Shown here: piece after piece, positions 11,008-22,711 of the stretch
Layout of the letters: each line of letters starts with the position of its first letter
How positions within the stretch are numbered: position 1 is the first letter of the stretch
Source: Drosophila persimilis
Taxonomy: Eukaryota > Arthropoda > Insecta > Diptera > Drosophilidae
Assembly: GCF_003286085.1 (NCBI RefSeq)
Contig: NW_020825354.1
Location: forward strand, 310,001 to 374,000
Direction: 5' to 3'
Length of the DNA: 64,000 bases
Translations under genes and position numbers: made by a program
The notes under the pieces: generated by a model
Databases searched by the model: none
What the model was told of the DNA's origin: nothing
What the model saw: the letters and a program-made list of their open reading frames with translations, nothing else

Positions 11008-11610
11008 TCGTTTTTAATACGTTTCTTCAAATTTATACAGCGCTAAAACTAAAACTAAAAAGAATAATATATTTTTTTAACCTATAAGCCCATTCTGTTG
11101 AGTGTAAAAAACACAGGAATTTAACGGCAAAATTCAACATTTGAATGATCGGCTGCAAGTTATCTTTGAATAATCGACTTTTCCCGAGTTTTGAAAGTCA
11201 AAATTTTGGGAAAAGAATTCCGCAAACAATTTCTTCAGCGACGGTGCCACTACATACATAATTACATGCGAAATAGCCTTTGGCTTAAAATAAGGCATGG
11301 GCCCAAGCATAATCCAATGGGTATATCTATCGATAGATAGACCAATACTACTCTACGGATTCCCAGCGTGGTGGCCACCAAACATCTGCTCGCGCTCTGC
11401 ATCAGTGGAGCTCTCCGCACCACCACAAATTATGCGCTAAATGGCATTCTAAGCAGGCAGAAATGGCAGAAATTTGTCTAAGAGACTCCGACCACTGCCA
11501 CCACAGCACAGAAACGGACTCCCCCGATAAAGGGAAGAGCGAAGATCCTAAGAAAATCCCACAAGGGGCCGAAACCCGGCTACTAGAGAGTCTGACAGCC
11601 GCCACTAGCT
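11008..11610. other. Unit 3 spacer plus diverged LINE scrap
   Basis: Same as 1964-2605. The scrap has a private deletion near 11510 that removes about 45 bases (the GTCACTCATCACTC region). A TATCGATA site is retained near 11330. Confidence 0.55.
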
Positions 11611-11829
11611 AACCTAACCTAAGCTAGATTGGCCGTTTCACCCTATCGCGCTCTAACTAAAACAGAATGTTCCAGCTGACCCCCACTGCCTATGGTCACA
11701 CTAAGTTATGGTAAAACTAAAAAGCAGCTACGATAGGCAGCACACGAGCTGCCGTTATGTCAAACGAGCTGGTTTTTGTATTTATCGGTGTCTCTAGTGT
11801 GTTTTGTGATTTTTCCAAATAAAAAGAAA

Positions 11830-12695
11830 ATGAAATTGCGCAGCCAATCCTACCGCGAAATGGTTAAAATACTCAAAGGTACAGTGCACATAATCTGATT
11901 TACACTCTTCTAAGATATCTACATATCTTTTACCCGCAGACGCTGGTGTCTATGTGGAAGGAATGCAAACTTCAGAGCTTAAGCAGCTTTTGCAGACCGT
12001 AGAAATGTCCACCATGCAGCGAATCGAGGCAAACCAGGAAAACCAGAATTTCGAAACTGCCCGCAATGTATTTTGAGTGTACTTTGATCCATATGTGAAG
12101 TTGCTTTACACGTGTTTTCTTGCAGAAAGGCGAGCTGGAGGTTAATTCATCGCACCCCGTGGAGGTCCACCAATCGACTACCGACATGCTGCCGTCTGTG
12201 CTGACGCCTCGTTTCTCGCTTGCGCCCATGGCTGGTGATGTGGGTGTGGATGTCTCTCAGCCTGGTTGCGATCGTCCTTCCAGTGAGCCCCTTCTTCTGT
12301 CGCCTCGTTTTTCGCTTTCGCCCATCGCTAGTGATGTGGGTGTGGATGTCTCACAGCCTGATTGCGATAGTTCTTCCAGTGAGCCCCTTCTGCTGACGCC
12401 TCGTTTCTCGCTTTCGCCCACGGCTGGTGATGTGGGTGTGGGTGTCTCACAGCCTGATTGCGATAGTCCTCCCAGTCAGCCCCTTCTGCTGACTGTTCGT
12501 GCAGTTGTACATCATGCCCTTGAGTGGAGCCCCTCGGCCGAGCGTCAGACTGTACGCGAGCGTCAGACTGTACGCGAGCGCAGTGCAGACGGGAACAGCC
12601 GCGTACTCCGCATTCGCCTCGCATTCAAGCGTGTCCAAACCAACAACAAAAACAATACCTACAGTAGCAACGATCATTCATCCCCATCCACTTAA
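11830..12695 (+). CDS. Gene C copy 3, three exons, 248 aa, three repeats
   Basis: Exons 11830-11878, 11940-12067 and 12126-12695 join in frame. The first codon of exon 3 is AAA (Lys) where other copies have Glu. Three 32-residue repeats and a doubled RQTVRE. It shares an Arg codon (GATCGTCC) in repeat 1 with copy 1 but not with copies 2, 4 and 5, while its flanking LINE resembles unit 4. That mosaic suggests exchange between units. Confidence 0.7.
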
Positions 12696-12974
12696 TAATT
12701 TTTTGTAATATTTGAGCTTCGCTTCTATCGCGTGGCATTCTTCCTCAGACGGAAGAACGTTTACATCGGCTTTTCGCGTGCGTCCAGACAAGGGCCATTT
12801 CCCTAACCCTAAATTTCATCCGACACACTCAGACCCGGCGATTAAATATATGTTCAACTATGCTCTTATTGATGTTTCAATATGATAATTATTATTTGGA
12901 TTTATATTAAGAAACTTAATAAAATCAAAAGACCTTCAGTGGCAAATCAAAAATCCAAATTTGAAATAAAATTG

Positions 12975-15087
12975 GCTTAAATCTAAACTAGTCATAGTTG
13001 CCAGGCTCGCTCGGGGCCCGGCACACTTAGGCCGGCTTCGACCCATTGTTATGCCGCTTGGGATCATTCCCTTCCTGCAAGTGAGACTTCATGTCAGCAG
13101 TTGCCCCAGCCAGATGCTCTTATAAAGTTTGCGATCTTCCTGGGACACAACGTAGACATCTCCGATATGTCGTTTAGAAAGGCAGAGCCTAAGTGTTGTA
13201 GCCTTCTTCTGCTGAGAGCTGGACAGGAGCAGAACAGGTGTTCCACTGTCTCCTCCTCGTCCTCGTCTCTGCAGCTGCGGCAGAAATTATTATGTGGGGC
13301 ACCCAACCTGTTAGCGTGGGTGCCTACTAGCCAGTGCCCTGTGAGGGAACGTATGACTGCGCTACATCTTTCCCTGCCTAGTTTGCAGAGCTCTAAGGTT
13401 CGCTTCTTGTCTACGGTCGGCCATGTTTGCCGAGTTATGCGACAACGTGACCCTATTTGCCACTTTTCGTCTGTCAGTCGCTTGTATTGCTGATTTTTGA
13501 TGAGCTTACAGGTGGCCATAGGCATCCAAATATCCTCCTTATCTTTGAGAAGGGAGGTCGTAGTACCAGATCTGGCCAGCTCGTCCGCTATGCAGTTGCC
13601 CTCGATGTCCCGGTGGCTGATAACAAATTGCTGAGCCATCTCGTGAAGAGATTTGCGGCAGTTCGCCACAGTAGCCGAGTTCGAGGAGATTGCGTTAAGT
13701 GATCTGATCGCAGCTTGGCGGCAACCGTATGAAGGCATTACAGAGCCTCCCCGATTGCTGTAACTTCCGCTTGGAAGACGCTACAGTGATCCGGAAGCCT
13801 GAATCATTGCCTTATGTTTAGCTGTTCAGAGTATATTCCTCCTCCGTAAAGATGCTTATGGCTCCATCTGGACCTAGGAGTCCATCGAGCCATTCGTCTC
13901 TGTGAGGGATGATAGTGCTGAATGGAGTATCCGTGTACTTCATTGGAACTTGATAGTCCGTTCTTGCTGGGACAATTTTGTTTTTTTTAGTATGGATGAG
14001 TGACCTGTGTGCTGAGGTAGCCATTGTTCAGAGTCTCTAAGACGTATTGCTGCCGTTTCTGCCCGCTCTTTCTCTGCGAGGTCAAGGCCCTGGAGGCTTA
14101 ACATGGCGTTAAGCGCATCATTTGGTGTGGTTCGAAGAGCTCCACTGATGCAGAGGGCGGCAGTCCGTTGAACTTTGCCCAGCTGATTGGTCATTGTCCT
14201 TTTTGTTAGGGCAGGCGACCACACAGTGACTCCGTAGAGTAGGAGGCCACAGGACTATGCTTGGGTTCATGCCCCACTTTAGGCCAATAGCTTTTTTGCA
14301 AGTGTAGGGTGCTGTCGTTGCCTTCTTCACTCTATTCTTGACATTCAGGCTCCAGTTAAGCTTTTTGTCAATTACCAACCCTAAGTAACTGGTACTGTCA
14401 CTGAAGGAGAGCCTGTATCCGTTTAGTATTGGGGGGTTGGGGGCGGGACCTTGTATTTATTTGAGAATAACACGAGTTCCGTGTCGCAATCCGCGCGATT
14501 CTGTCTATCCGGACAATCGCAAAGATAATTGCAACGTCGTCCGCGTATGCGACCACAGAAGAGGAAACAGGACTCCACCATGCGGGGTTCCTCTGTTGAC
14601 ATACCTTGACTGGGTGCGTATGAGCAATTGATCAATGAGCATCACCAAGTGACGGTCCACCCCCAGTGAAGTCAGTGAGGGCTTCTGTAATAGCGCCCGG
14701 TATGACGTTGTTGAAGGCTCCCTCGATATCGGGAAAAGCTATTAGTGAGTATTCTTTGAGATGCAGAGATTTTTCTACATGCTGCGCACTTGAGTACTGC
14801 TGAGGACTTATGGTTGTCCGTAGTTGCAAACCTATAAGTCTCTGAAAGGTTTTGAGGAGGAAAGACGATCAACTGATTGGTCTAAAGTCTTTCGGGTTTG
14901 AGTGTGAGGCTTTACCTGCTTTAGGGATGAAGACTATCCCAGCCTTAGGCAATGCTTGTGGTATTGCACATACCGAAATAAAACTGTAGGTATATTTTAA
15001 ATATCTATATTTAAAATCGGATTTTGTATTACTACTTACCGATGATCGCAGTGTACAAATGGTCAAGCGACTTTAGGAACTTCTTGC
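12975..15087 (-). mobile_element. LOA-clade LINE fragment, unit 3
   Basis: As in the other units. A deletion near 13717 fuses an upstream segment to the RNase H ORF and lengthens it. The RT part is in broken frames. Confidence 0.75.
13094..13738 (-). CDS. LINE RNase H/Cys-rich tail ORF (unit 3), 214 aa
   Basis: Open version of the RNase H ORF with a longer N-terminus made by the deletion near 13717. Motif ISHRDIEGNCIADELA and the C-terminal C-R-S-C ... C-S-C are intact. Near-identical to the unit 4 ORF. Its openness may only reflect youth. Confidence 0.6.
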   Translation of the reverse strand: MPSYGCRQAAIRSLNAISSNSATVANCRKSLHEMAQQFVISHRDIEGNCIADELARSGTTTSLLKDKEDIWMPMATCKLIKNQQYKRLTDEKWQIGSRCRITRQTWPTVDKKRTLELCKLGRERCSAVIRSLTGHWLVGTHANRLGAPHNNFCRSCRDEDEEETVEHLFCSCPALSRRRLQHLGSAFLNDISEMSTLCPRKIANFIRASGWGNC

Positions 15088-15134
15088 CATACTGACTAAG
15101 TATCGGGTATAAATGTAGAGTTGCGGTCTCCGCA
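15088..15134 (+). mobile_element. DINE-1: DINE-1 3' tail, truncated
   Basis: TATCGGGTATAA and half of the terminal hairpin; the distal CAACTCACAAC...CCCCCTCG end is missing. The same truncation occurs at 19006-19052, so units 3 and 4 share it by duplication. Confidence 0.6.
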
Positions 15135-15785
15135 GTTTTAATACGTTTCTTCAAATTTATACAGCGCTAAAACTAAAACTAAAAAGAATAATATATTTTT
15201 GTAACCTATAAGCCCATTCTGTTGAGTGTAAAAAACACAGGAATTTAACGGCAAAATGCAACATTTGAATGATCGGCTGCATGTTTTCTTTGAATAATCG
15301 ACTTTTCCCGAGTTTTGAAAGTCAAAATATTGGGAAAAGAATTCCGCAAACCATTTCTTCAGCGACGGTGCCACTACATACATAATTACATTCGAAATAG
15401 CCTTTGGCTTAAAATAAGGCATGGGCCCAAGCATAATCCAATGGGTATATCTATCGATAGATAGACCAATACTACTCTACGGATTCCCAGCGTGGTGGCC
15501 ACCAAACATCTGCTCGCGCTCTGCATCAGTGGAGCTCTCCGCACCACCACAAATTATGCGCTAAATGGCATTCTAAGCAGGCAGAAATGGCAGAAATTTG
15601 TCTAAGAGACTCCGACCACTGCCACCACAGCACATAGGTCACTCATCACTCATGAAACAACAGCAATATTGACCCACAGAAACGGACTCCCCCGATAAAG
15701 GGAAGAGCGAAGATCCTAAGAAAATCCCACAAGGGGCCGAAACCCGGCTACTAGAGAGTCTGACAGCCGCCACTAGCTAACCTAA
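15135..15785. other. Unit 4 spacer plus diverged LINE scrap
   Basis: As 1964-2605, with a few substitutions. An ORF of 98 codons on the minus strand (15138-15434) is AT-rich, spans repeat boundaries and is not considered real. Confidence 0.5.
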
Positions 15786-15997
15786 CCTAAGCTAGATTGG
15801 CCGTTTCACCCTATCGCGCTCTAACTAAAACAGAATGTTCCAGCTGACCCCCACTGCCTATGGTCACACTAAGTTATGGTAAAACTAAAAAGCAGCTACG
15901 ATAGGCAGCACACGAGCTGCCGTTATGTCAAACGAGCTGGTTTTTGTATTTATCGGTGTCTCTAGTGTGTTTTGTGATTTTTCCAAATAAAAAGAAA

Positions 15998-16603
15998 ATG
16001 AAATTGCGCAGCCAATCCTACCGCGAAATGGTTAAAATACTCAAAGGTACAGTGCACATAATCTGATTTACACTCTTCTAAGATATCTATCTTTTACCCG
16101 CAGACGCTGGTGTCTATGTGGAAGGAATGCAAACTTCAGAGCTTAAGCAGCTTTTGCAGACCGTAGAAATGTCCACCATGGAGCGAATCGAGGCAAACCA
16201 GGAAAACCATATGTGAAGTTGCTTTACACGTGTTTTCTTGCAGGAAGGCGAGCTGGAGGTTAATTCATCGCACCCCGTGGAGGTCCACCAATCGACTACC
16301 GACATGCTGCCGTCTGTGCTGACGCCTCGTTTCTCGCTTGCGCCCATGGCTGGTGATGTGGGTGTGGATGTCTCTCAGCCTGGTTGCGATAGTCCTTCCA
16401 GTGAGCCCCTTCTGCTGACTGTTCGTGCAGTTGTACATCATGCCCTTGAGTGGAGCCCCTCGGCCGAGCGTCAGACTGTACGCGAGCGCAGTGCAGACGG
16501 GAACAGCCGCGTACTCCGCATTCGCCTCGCATTCAAGCGTGTCCAAACCAACAACAAAAACAATACCTACAGTAGCAACGATCATTCATCCCCATCCACT
16601 TAA
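15998..16603 (+). pseudogene. Gene C copy 4, broken: exon 2 splice donor deleted
   Basis: Exon 1 (15998-16046) and exon 3 (16244-16603, one 32-residue repeat, single RQTVRE) are intact. About 50 bases spanning the end of exon 2 and its GT donor are deleted near 16209, and translation of exon 2 runs into a stop (ATG TGA) there. A 4-base deletion also shortens intron 1. It could make only a truncated N-terminal peptide unless a cryptic donor is used. Confidence 0.7.
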
Positions 16604-16889
16604 TAATTTTTTGTAATATTTGAGCTTCGCTTCTATCGCGTGGCATTCTTCCTCAGACGGAAGAACGTTTACATCGGCTTTTCGCGTGCGTCCAGACAAG
16701 GGCCATTTCCCTAACCCTAAATTTCATCCGACACACTCAGACCCGGCGATTAAATATAATTAAATATATGTTCAACTATGCTCTTATTGATGTTTCAATA
16801 TGATAATTATTATTTGGATTTATGTTAAGAAACTTAATAAAATCAAAAGGCCTTCAGTGGCAAATCAAAAATCCAAATTTGAAATAAAA

Positions 16890-19005
16890 TTGGCTTAAAT
16901 CTAAACTAGTCATAGTTGCCAGGCTCGCTCGGGGCCCGGCACACTTAGGCCGGCTTCGACCCATTGTTATGCCGCTTGGGATCATTCCCTTCCTGCAAGT
17001 GAGACTTCATGTCAGCAGTTGCCCCAGCCAGATGCTCTTATAAAGTTTTCGATCTTCCTGGGACACAACGTAGACATCTCCGATATGTCGTTTAGAAAGG
17101 CAGAGCCTAAGTGTTGTAGTCTTCTTCTGCTGAGAGCTGGACAGGAGCAGAACAGGTGTTCCACTGTCTCCTCCTCGTCCTCGTCTCTGCAGCTGCGGCA
17201 GAAATTATTATGTGGGGCACCCAACCTGTTAGCGTGGGTGCCTACTAGCCAGTGCCCTGTGAGGGAACGTATGACTGCGCTACATCTTTCCCTGCCTAGT
17301 TTGCAGAGCTCTAAGGTTCGCTTCTTGTCTACGGTCGGCCATGTTTGCCGAGTTATGCGACAACGTGACCCTATTTGCCACTTTTCGTCTGTCAGTCGCT
17401 TGTATTGCTGATTTTTGATGAGCTTACAGGTGGCCATAGGCATCCAAATATCCTCCTTATCTTTGAGAAGGGAGGTCGTAGTACCAGATCTGGCCAGCTC
17501 GTCCGCTATGCAGTTGCCCTTGATGTCCCGGTGGCTGATAACAAATTGCTGAGCCATCTCGTGAAGAGATTTGCGGCAGTTCGCCACAGTAGCCGAGTTC
17601 GAGGAGATTGCGTTAAGTGATCTGATCGCAGCTTGGCGGCAACCGTATGAAGGCATTACAGAGCCTCCCCGATTGCTGTAACTTCCGCTTGGAAGACGCT
17701 ACAGTGATCCGGAAGCCTGAATCATTGCCTTATGTTTAGCTGTTCAGAGTATATTCCTCCTCCGTAAAGATGCTTATGGCTCCATCTGGACCTAGGAGTC
17801 CATCGAGCCATTCGTCTCTGTGAGGGATGATAGTGCTGAATGGAGTATCCGTGTACTTCATTGGAACTTGATAGTCCGTTCTTGCTGGGACAATTTTGTT
17901 TTTTTTAGTATGGATGAGTGACCTGTGTGCTGAGGTAGCCATTGTTCAGAGTCTCTAAGACGTATTGCTGCCGTTTCTGCCCGCTCTTTCTCTGCGAGGT
18001 CAAGGCCCTGGAGGCTTAACATGGCGTTAAGCGCATCATTTGGTGTGGTTCGAAGAGCTCCACTGATGCAGAGGGCGGCAGTCCGTTGAACTTTGCCCAG
18101 CTGATTGGTCATTGTCCTTTTTGTTAGGGCAGGCGACCACACAGTGACTCCGTAGAGTAGGAGGCCACAGGACTATGCTTGGGTTCATGCCCCACTTTAG
18201 GCCAATAGCTTTTTTGCAAGTGTAGGGTGCTGTCGTTGCCTTCTTCACTCTATTCTTGACATTCAGGCTCCAGTTAAGCTTTTTGTCAATTACCAACCCT
18301 AAGTAACTGGTACTGTCACTGAAGGAGAGCCTGTATCCGTTTAGTATTGGGGGGTTGGGGGCGGGACCTTGTATTTATTTGAGAATAACACGAGTTCCGT
18401 GTCGCAATCCGCGCGATTCTGTCTATCCGGACAATCGCAAAGATAATTGCAACGTCGTCCGCGTATGCGACCACAGAAGAGGAAACAGGACTCCACCATG
18501 CGGGGTTCCTCTGTTGACATACCTTGACTGGGTGCGTATGAGCAATTGATCAATGAGCATCACCAAGTGACGGTCCACCCCCAGTGAAGTCAGTGAGGGC
18601 TTCTGTAATAGCGCCCGGTATGACGTTGTTGAAGGCTCCCTCGATATCGGGAAAAGCTATTAGTGAGTATTCTTTGAGATGCAGAGATTTTTCTACATGC
18701 TGCGCACTTGAGTACTGCTGAGGACTTATGGTTGTCCGTAGTTGCAAACCTATAAGTCTCTGAAAGGTTTTGAGGAGGAAAGACGATCAACTGATTGGTC
18801 TAAAGTCTTTCGGGTTTGAGTGTGAGGCTTTACCTCCTTTAGGGATGAAGACTATCCCAGCCTTAGGCAATGCTTGTGGTATTGCACATACCGAAATAAA
18901 ACTGTAGGTATATTTTAAATATCTATATTTAAAATCGGATTTTGTATTACTACTTACCGATGATCGCAGTGTACAAATGGTCAAGCGACTTTAGGAACTT
19001 CTTGC
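16890..19005 (-). mobile_element. LOA-clade LINE fragment, unit 4
   Basis: Nearly identical to the unit 3 copy including its private deletion, which marks units 3 and 4 as the most recent duplication. Confidence 0.75.
17012..17656 (-). CDS. LINE RNase H/Cys-rich tail ORF (unit 4), 214 aa
   Basis: Same ORF as 13094-13738 with a few substitutions (for example Lys for Glu in the HRDIEGNC motif, here HRDIKGNC). A remnant of LINE ORF2. Confidence 0.6.
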   Translation of the reverse strand: MPSYGCRQAAIRSLNAISSNSATVANCRKSLHEMAQQFVISHRDIKGNCIADELARSGTTTSLLKDKEDIWMPMATCKLIKNQQYKRLTDEKWQIGSRCRITRQTWPTVDKKRTLELCKLGRERCSAVIRSLTGHWLVGTHANRLGAPHNNFCRSCRDEDEEETVEHLFCSCPALSRRRLQHLGSAFLNDISEMSTLCPRKIENFIRASGWGNC

Positions 19006-19052
19006 CATACTGACTAAGTATCGGGTATAAATGTAGAGTTGCGGTCTCCGCA
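19006..19052 (+). mobile_element. DINE-1: DINE-1 3' tail, truncated
   Basis: Copy of 15088-15134. Confidence 0.6.
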
Positions 19053-19705
19053 GTTTTAATACGTTTCTTCAAATTTATACAGCGCTAAAACTAAAACTAA
19101 AAAGAATAATATATTTTTGTAACCTATAAGCCCATTCTGTTGAGTGTAAAAAACACAGGAATTTAACGGCAAAATGCAACATTTGAATGATCGGCTGCAT
19201 GTTTTCTTTGAATAATCGACTTTTCCCGAGTTTTGAAAGTCAAAATATTGGGAAAAGAATTCCGCAAACCATTTCTTCAGCGACGGTGCCACTACATACA
19301 TAATTACATGCGAAATAGCCTTTGGCTTAAAATAAGGCATGGGCCCAAGCATAATCCAATGGGTATATCTATCGATAGATAGACCAATACTACTCTACGG
19401 ATTCCCAGCGTGGTGGCCACCAAACATCTGCTCGCGCTCTGCATCAGTGGAGCTCTCCGCACCACCACAAATTATGCGCTAAATGGCATTCTAAGCAGGC
19501 AGAAATGGCAGAAATTTGTCTAAGAGACTCCGACCACTGCCACCACAGCACATAGGTCACTCATCACTCATGAAACAACAGCAATATTGACCCACAGAAA
19601 CGGACTCCCCCGATAAAGGGAAGAGCGAAGATCCTAAGAAAATCCCACAAGGGGCCGAAACCCGGCTACTAGAGAGTCTGACAGCCGCCACTAGCTAACC
19701 TAACC
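19053..19705. other. Unit 5 spacer plus diverged LINE scrap
   Basis: As 15135-15785. Confidence 0.5.
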
Positions 19706-19915
19706 TAAGCTAGATTGGCCGTTTCACCCTATCGCGCTCTAACTAAAACAGAATGTTCCAGCTGACCCCCACTGCCTATGGTCACACTAAGTTATGGTAA
19801 AACTAAAAAGCAGCTACGATAGGCAGCACACGAGCTGCCGTTATGTCAAACGAGCTGGTTTTTGTATTTATCGGTGTCTCTAGTGTGTTTTGTGATTTTT
19901 CCAAATAAAAAGAAA

Positions 19916-20781
19916 ATGAAATTGCGCAGCCAATCCTACCGCGAAATGGTTAAAATACTCAAAGGTACAGTGCACATAATCTGATTTACACTCTTCTAAG
20001 ATATCTACATATCTTTTACCCGCAGACGCTGGTGTCTATGTGGAAGGAATGCAAACTTCAGAGCTTAAGCAGCTTTTGCAGACCGTAGAAATGTCCACCA
20101 TGCAGCGAATCGAGGCAAACCAGGAAACCCAGAATTTCGAAACTGCCCGCAATGTATTTTGAGTGTACTTTGATCCATATGTGAAGTTGCTTTACACGTG
20201 TTTTCTTGCAGGAAGGCGAGCTGGAGGTTAATTCATCGCACCCCGTGGAGGTCCACCAATCGACTACCGACATGCTGCCGTCTGTGCTGACGCCTCGTTT
20301 CTCGCTTGCGCCCATGGCTGGTGATGTGGGTGTGGATGTCTCTCAGCCTGGTTGCGATAGTCCTTCCAGTGAGCCCCTTCTTCTGTCGCCTCGTTTTTCG
20401 CTTTCGCCCATCGCTAGTGATGTGGGTGTGGATGTCTCACAGCCTGATTGCGATAGTTCTTCCAGTGAGCCCCTTCTGCTGACGCCTCGTTTCTCGCTTT
20501 CGCCCACGGCTGGTGATGTGGGTGTGGGTGTCTCACAGCCTGATTGCGATAGTCCTCCCAGTCAGCCCCTTCTGCTGACTGTTCGTGCAGTTGTACATCA
20601 TGCCCTTGAGTGGAGCCCCTCGGCCGAGCGTCAGACTGTACGCGAGCGTCAGACTGTACGCGAGCGCAGTGCAGACGGGAACAGCCGCGTACTCCGAGTT
20701 CGCCTCGCATTCAAGCGTGTCCAAACCAACAACAAAAACAATACCTACAGTAGCAACGATCATTCATCCCCATCCACTTAA
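19916..20781 (+). CDS. Gene C copy 5, three exons, 248 aa, three repeats
   Basis: Exons 19916-19964, 20026-20153 and 20212-20781 join in frame with standard splice sites. Three repeats and a doubled RQTVRE. Substitutions include Thr for Asn in exon 2 and Val for Ile near the C-terminal basic part. It is the last forward copy, and its 3' flank resembles that of copy 1. Confidence 0.7.
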
Positions 20782-21059
20782 TAATTTTTTGTAATATTTG
20801 AGCTTCGCTTCTATCGCGTGGCATTCTTCCTCAGACGGAAGAACGTTTACATCGGCTTTTCGCGTGCGTCCAGACAAGGGCCATTTCCCTAACCATAAAT
20901 TTCATCCGACACACTCAGACCCGGCGATTAAATATATGTTCAACTATGCTCTTATTGATGTTTCAATATGATAATTATTATTTGGATTTATATTAAGAAA
21001 CTTAATAAAATCAAAAGGCCTTCAGTGGCAAATCAAAAATCCAAATTTGAAATAAACAA

Positions 21060-22103
21060 CAAATGCCTCCCTGGCTTAAATCTAAACTAGTCATAGTTGC
21101 CAGGCTCGCTCGGGGCCCGGCACACTTAAGCCGGCTTCGACCCATTGTTATGCCGCTTGGGATCATTCCCTTCCTGCAAGTGAGACTTCATGTCAGCAGT
21201 TGCCCCAGCCAGATGCTCTTATAAAGTTTTCGATCTTCCTGGGACACAACGTAGACATCTCCGATATGTCGTTTAGAAAGGCAGAGCCTAAGTGTTGTAG
21301 CCTTCTTCTGCTGAGAGCTGGACAGGAGCAGAACAGGTGTTCCACTGTCTCCTCCTCGTCCTCGTCTCTGCAGCTGCGGCAGAAATTATTATGTGGGGCA
21401 CCCAACCTGTTAGCGTGGGTGCCTACTAGTGCCCTGTGAGGGAACGTATGACTGCGCAACATCGTTCCCTGCCTAGTTTGCAGAGCCCTAAGGTTCGCTT
21501 CTTGTCTACGGTCGGCCATGTTTGCCGAGTTATGCGACAACGTGACCCTATTTGCCACTTTTCGTCTGTCAGTCGCTTGTATTGCTGATTTTTGATGAGC
21601 TTACAGGTGGCCATAGGCATCCAAATATCCTCCTTATCTTTGAGAAGAGAGGTCGTAGTACCAGATCTGGCCAGCTCGTCCGCTATGCAGTTGCCCTCGA
21701 TGTCCCGGTGGCTGATAACAAATTGCTGAGCCATCTCGTGAAGAGATTTGCGGCAGTTCGCCACAGTAGCCGAGTTCGAGGAGATTGCGTTAAGTGATCT
21801 GATCGCAGCTTGGCTATCGCCGTAGATGTTGAGATGGGTTGCCGTGGCGGCAACCGTATGAAGGCATTACAGAGCCTCCCTGATTGACTTCCGCTTGGAA
21901 GACGCTACAGTGATCCGGAAGCCTGAATCATTGCCTTATGTTTAGCTGTTCAGAGTATATTCCTCCTCCGTAAAGATGCTTATGGCTCCATCTGGGCCTA
22001 GGAGTCCCTCGAGCCATTCGTCTCTGTGAGGGATGATGGTGCTGAATGGAGTATCCGTGTACTTCATTGGAACTTGATAGTCCGTTCTTGATGGGACAAT
22101 GTT
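21060..22103 (-). mobile_element. LOA-clade LINE fragment, unit 5, cut by DINE-1
   Basis: LINE 3' part on the minus strand, ending abruptly at 22103 where TTATACCCGATAC of a DINE-1 begins. Confidence 0.75.
21193..21764 (-). pseudogene. LINE RNase H ORF, frameshifted (unit 5)
   Basis: Two overlapping ORFs, 21193-21558 and 21426-21764, hold the tail and the RNase H motif. They are split by the same 4-base deletion as in unit 1. Confidence 0.7.
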
Positions 22104-22711
22104 GTTATACCCGATACTCAAAATGAGTATTGGGGTATATTAGATTTGTGGTGAAAATGGATGTGTGTAACGTCCAGAAGGAATCGTTTCCGACCCCATA
22201 AAGTATATATATTCTTGATCAGCATCAATAGCCGAGTCGATTGAGCCCTGTCTGTCTGTCCGTTAGTCCTTCCGTCCGTCTGTCCATCTGTCCGTCCCCT
22301 TCAGCGCCTAATCCTCAAAGACTATAAGAGTTAGAGCAACGATGTTTTGGATCCATACTTCTGTGATATGTCACTGCTACAAAAATATTTCTAAACTTCG
22401 CCCCGCCCACTTCCGCCCCCCCAAAGGACGAAAATCTGTTGCATCCACAATATTGCAGATACGAGAAAACTAAAAACGCGGAATCATAGATAATGATCAT
22501 ATCTATCAGATTGCTGAATCTGGATCAGATCAGATCCTTTTTATAGCCGAAGGAAACAAATCAATTTGCACTGGCTACGCAGCGCCTGACGTCACGCTCA
22601 GACTGATTTTCTGTCTCTCTCGCACGCACTCTTTGTCGTGTCGTTTAATATTAGCGGCGTCTGCCGCTGTAGAGTTGCGGCGTCCGCAGCAACTCACAAC
22701 GTTCCCCCTCG
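22104..22711 (+). mobile_element. DINE-1: DINE-1, internally deleted, first of two in tandem
   Basis: Runs from TTATACCCGATACTC to the hairpin and CCCCCTCG. The CTGTC/CCGTC microsatellite block is at about 22250-22300. The central third is missing compared with the next copy. Confidence 0.85.

Larger units (their letters stand above)
343..22103. repeat. Tandem array of five composite units carrying gene C
   Basis: Gene C start codons recur at 2827, 7151, 11830, 15998 and 19916, giving spacings of 4324, 4679, 4168 and 3918 bases. Each unit reads in the same order: a LINE scrap on +, gene C on +, a LOA-type LINE fragment on -, and a DINE-1 scrap on +. Copies are nearly identical, so the array is young. 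Units 3 and 4 share a small LINE deletion (near 13717 and 17635). Units 1 and 5 share a 4-base LINE deletion (near 4530 and 21427) and a variant 3' flank. Length changes come from indels in DINE-1, LINE and the coding repeat of gene C. The array ends where a DINE-1 copy interrupts the LINE at 22104. Confidence 0.93.

Noticed and set aside
8425..17656. RNase H ORFs as domesticated host genes
   Set aside because: They are open in only three of five units, and copy youth explains that. Units 1 and 5 are frameshifted and no promoter is seen.
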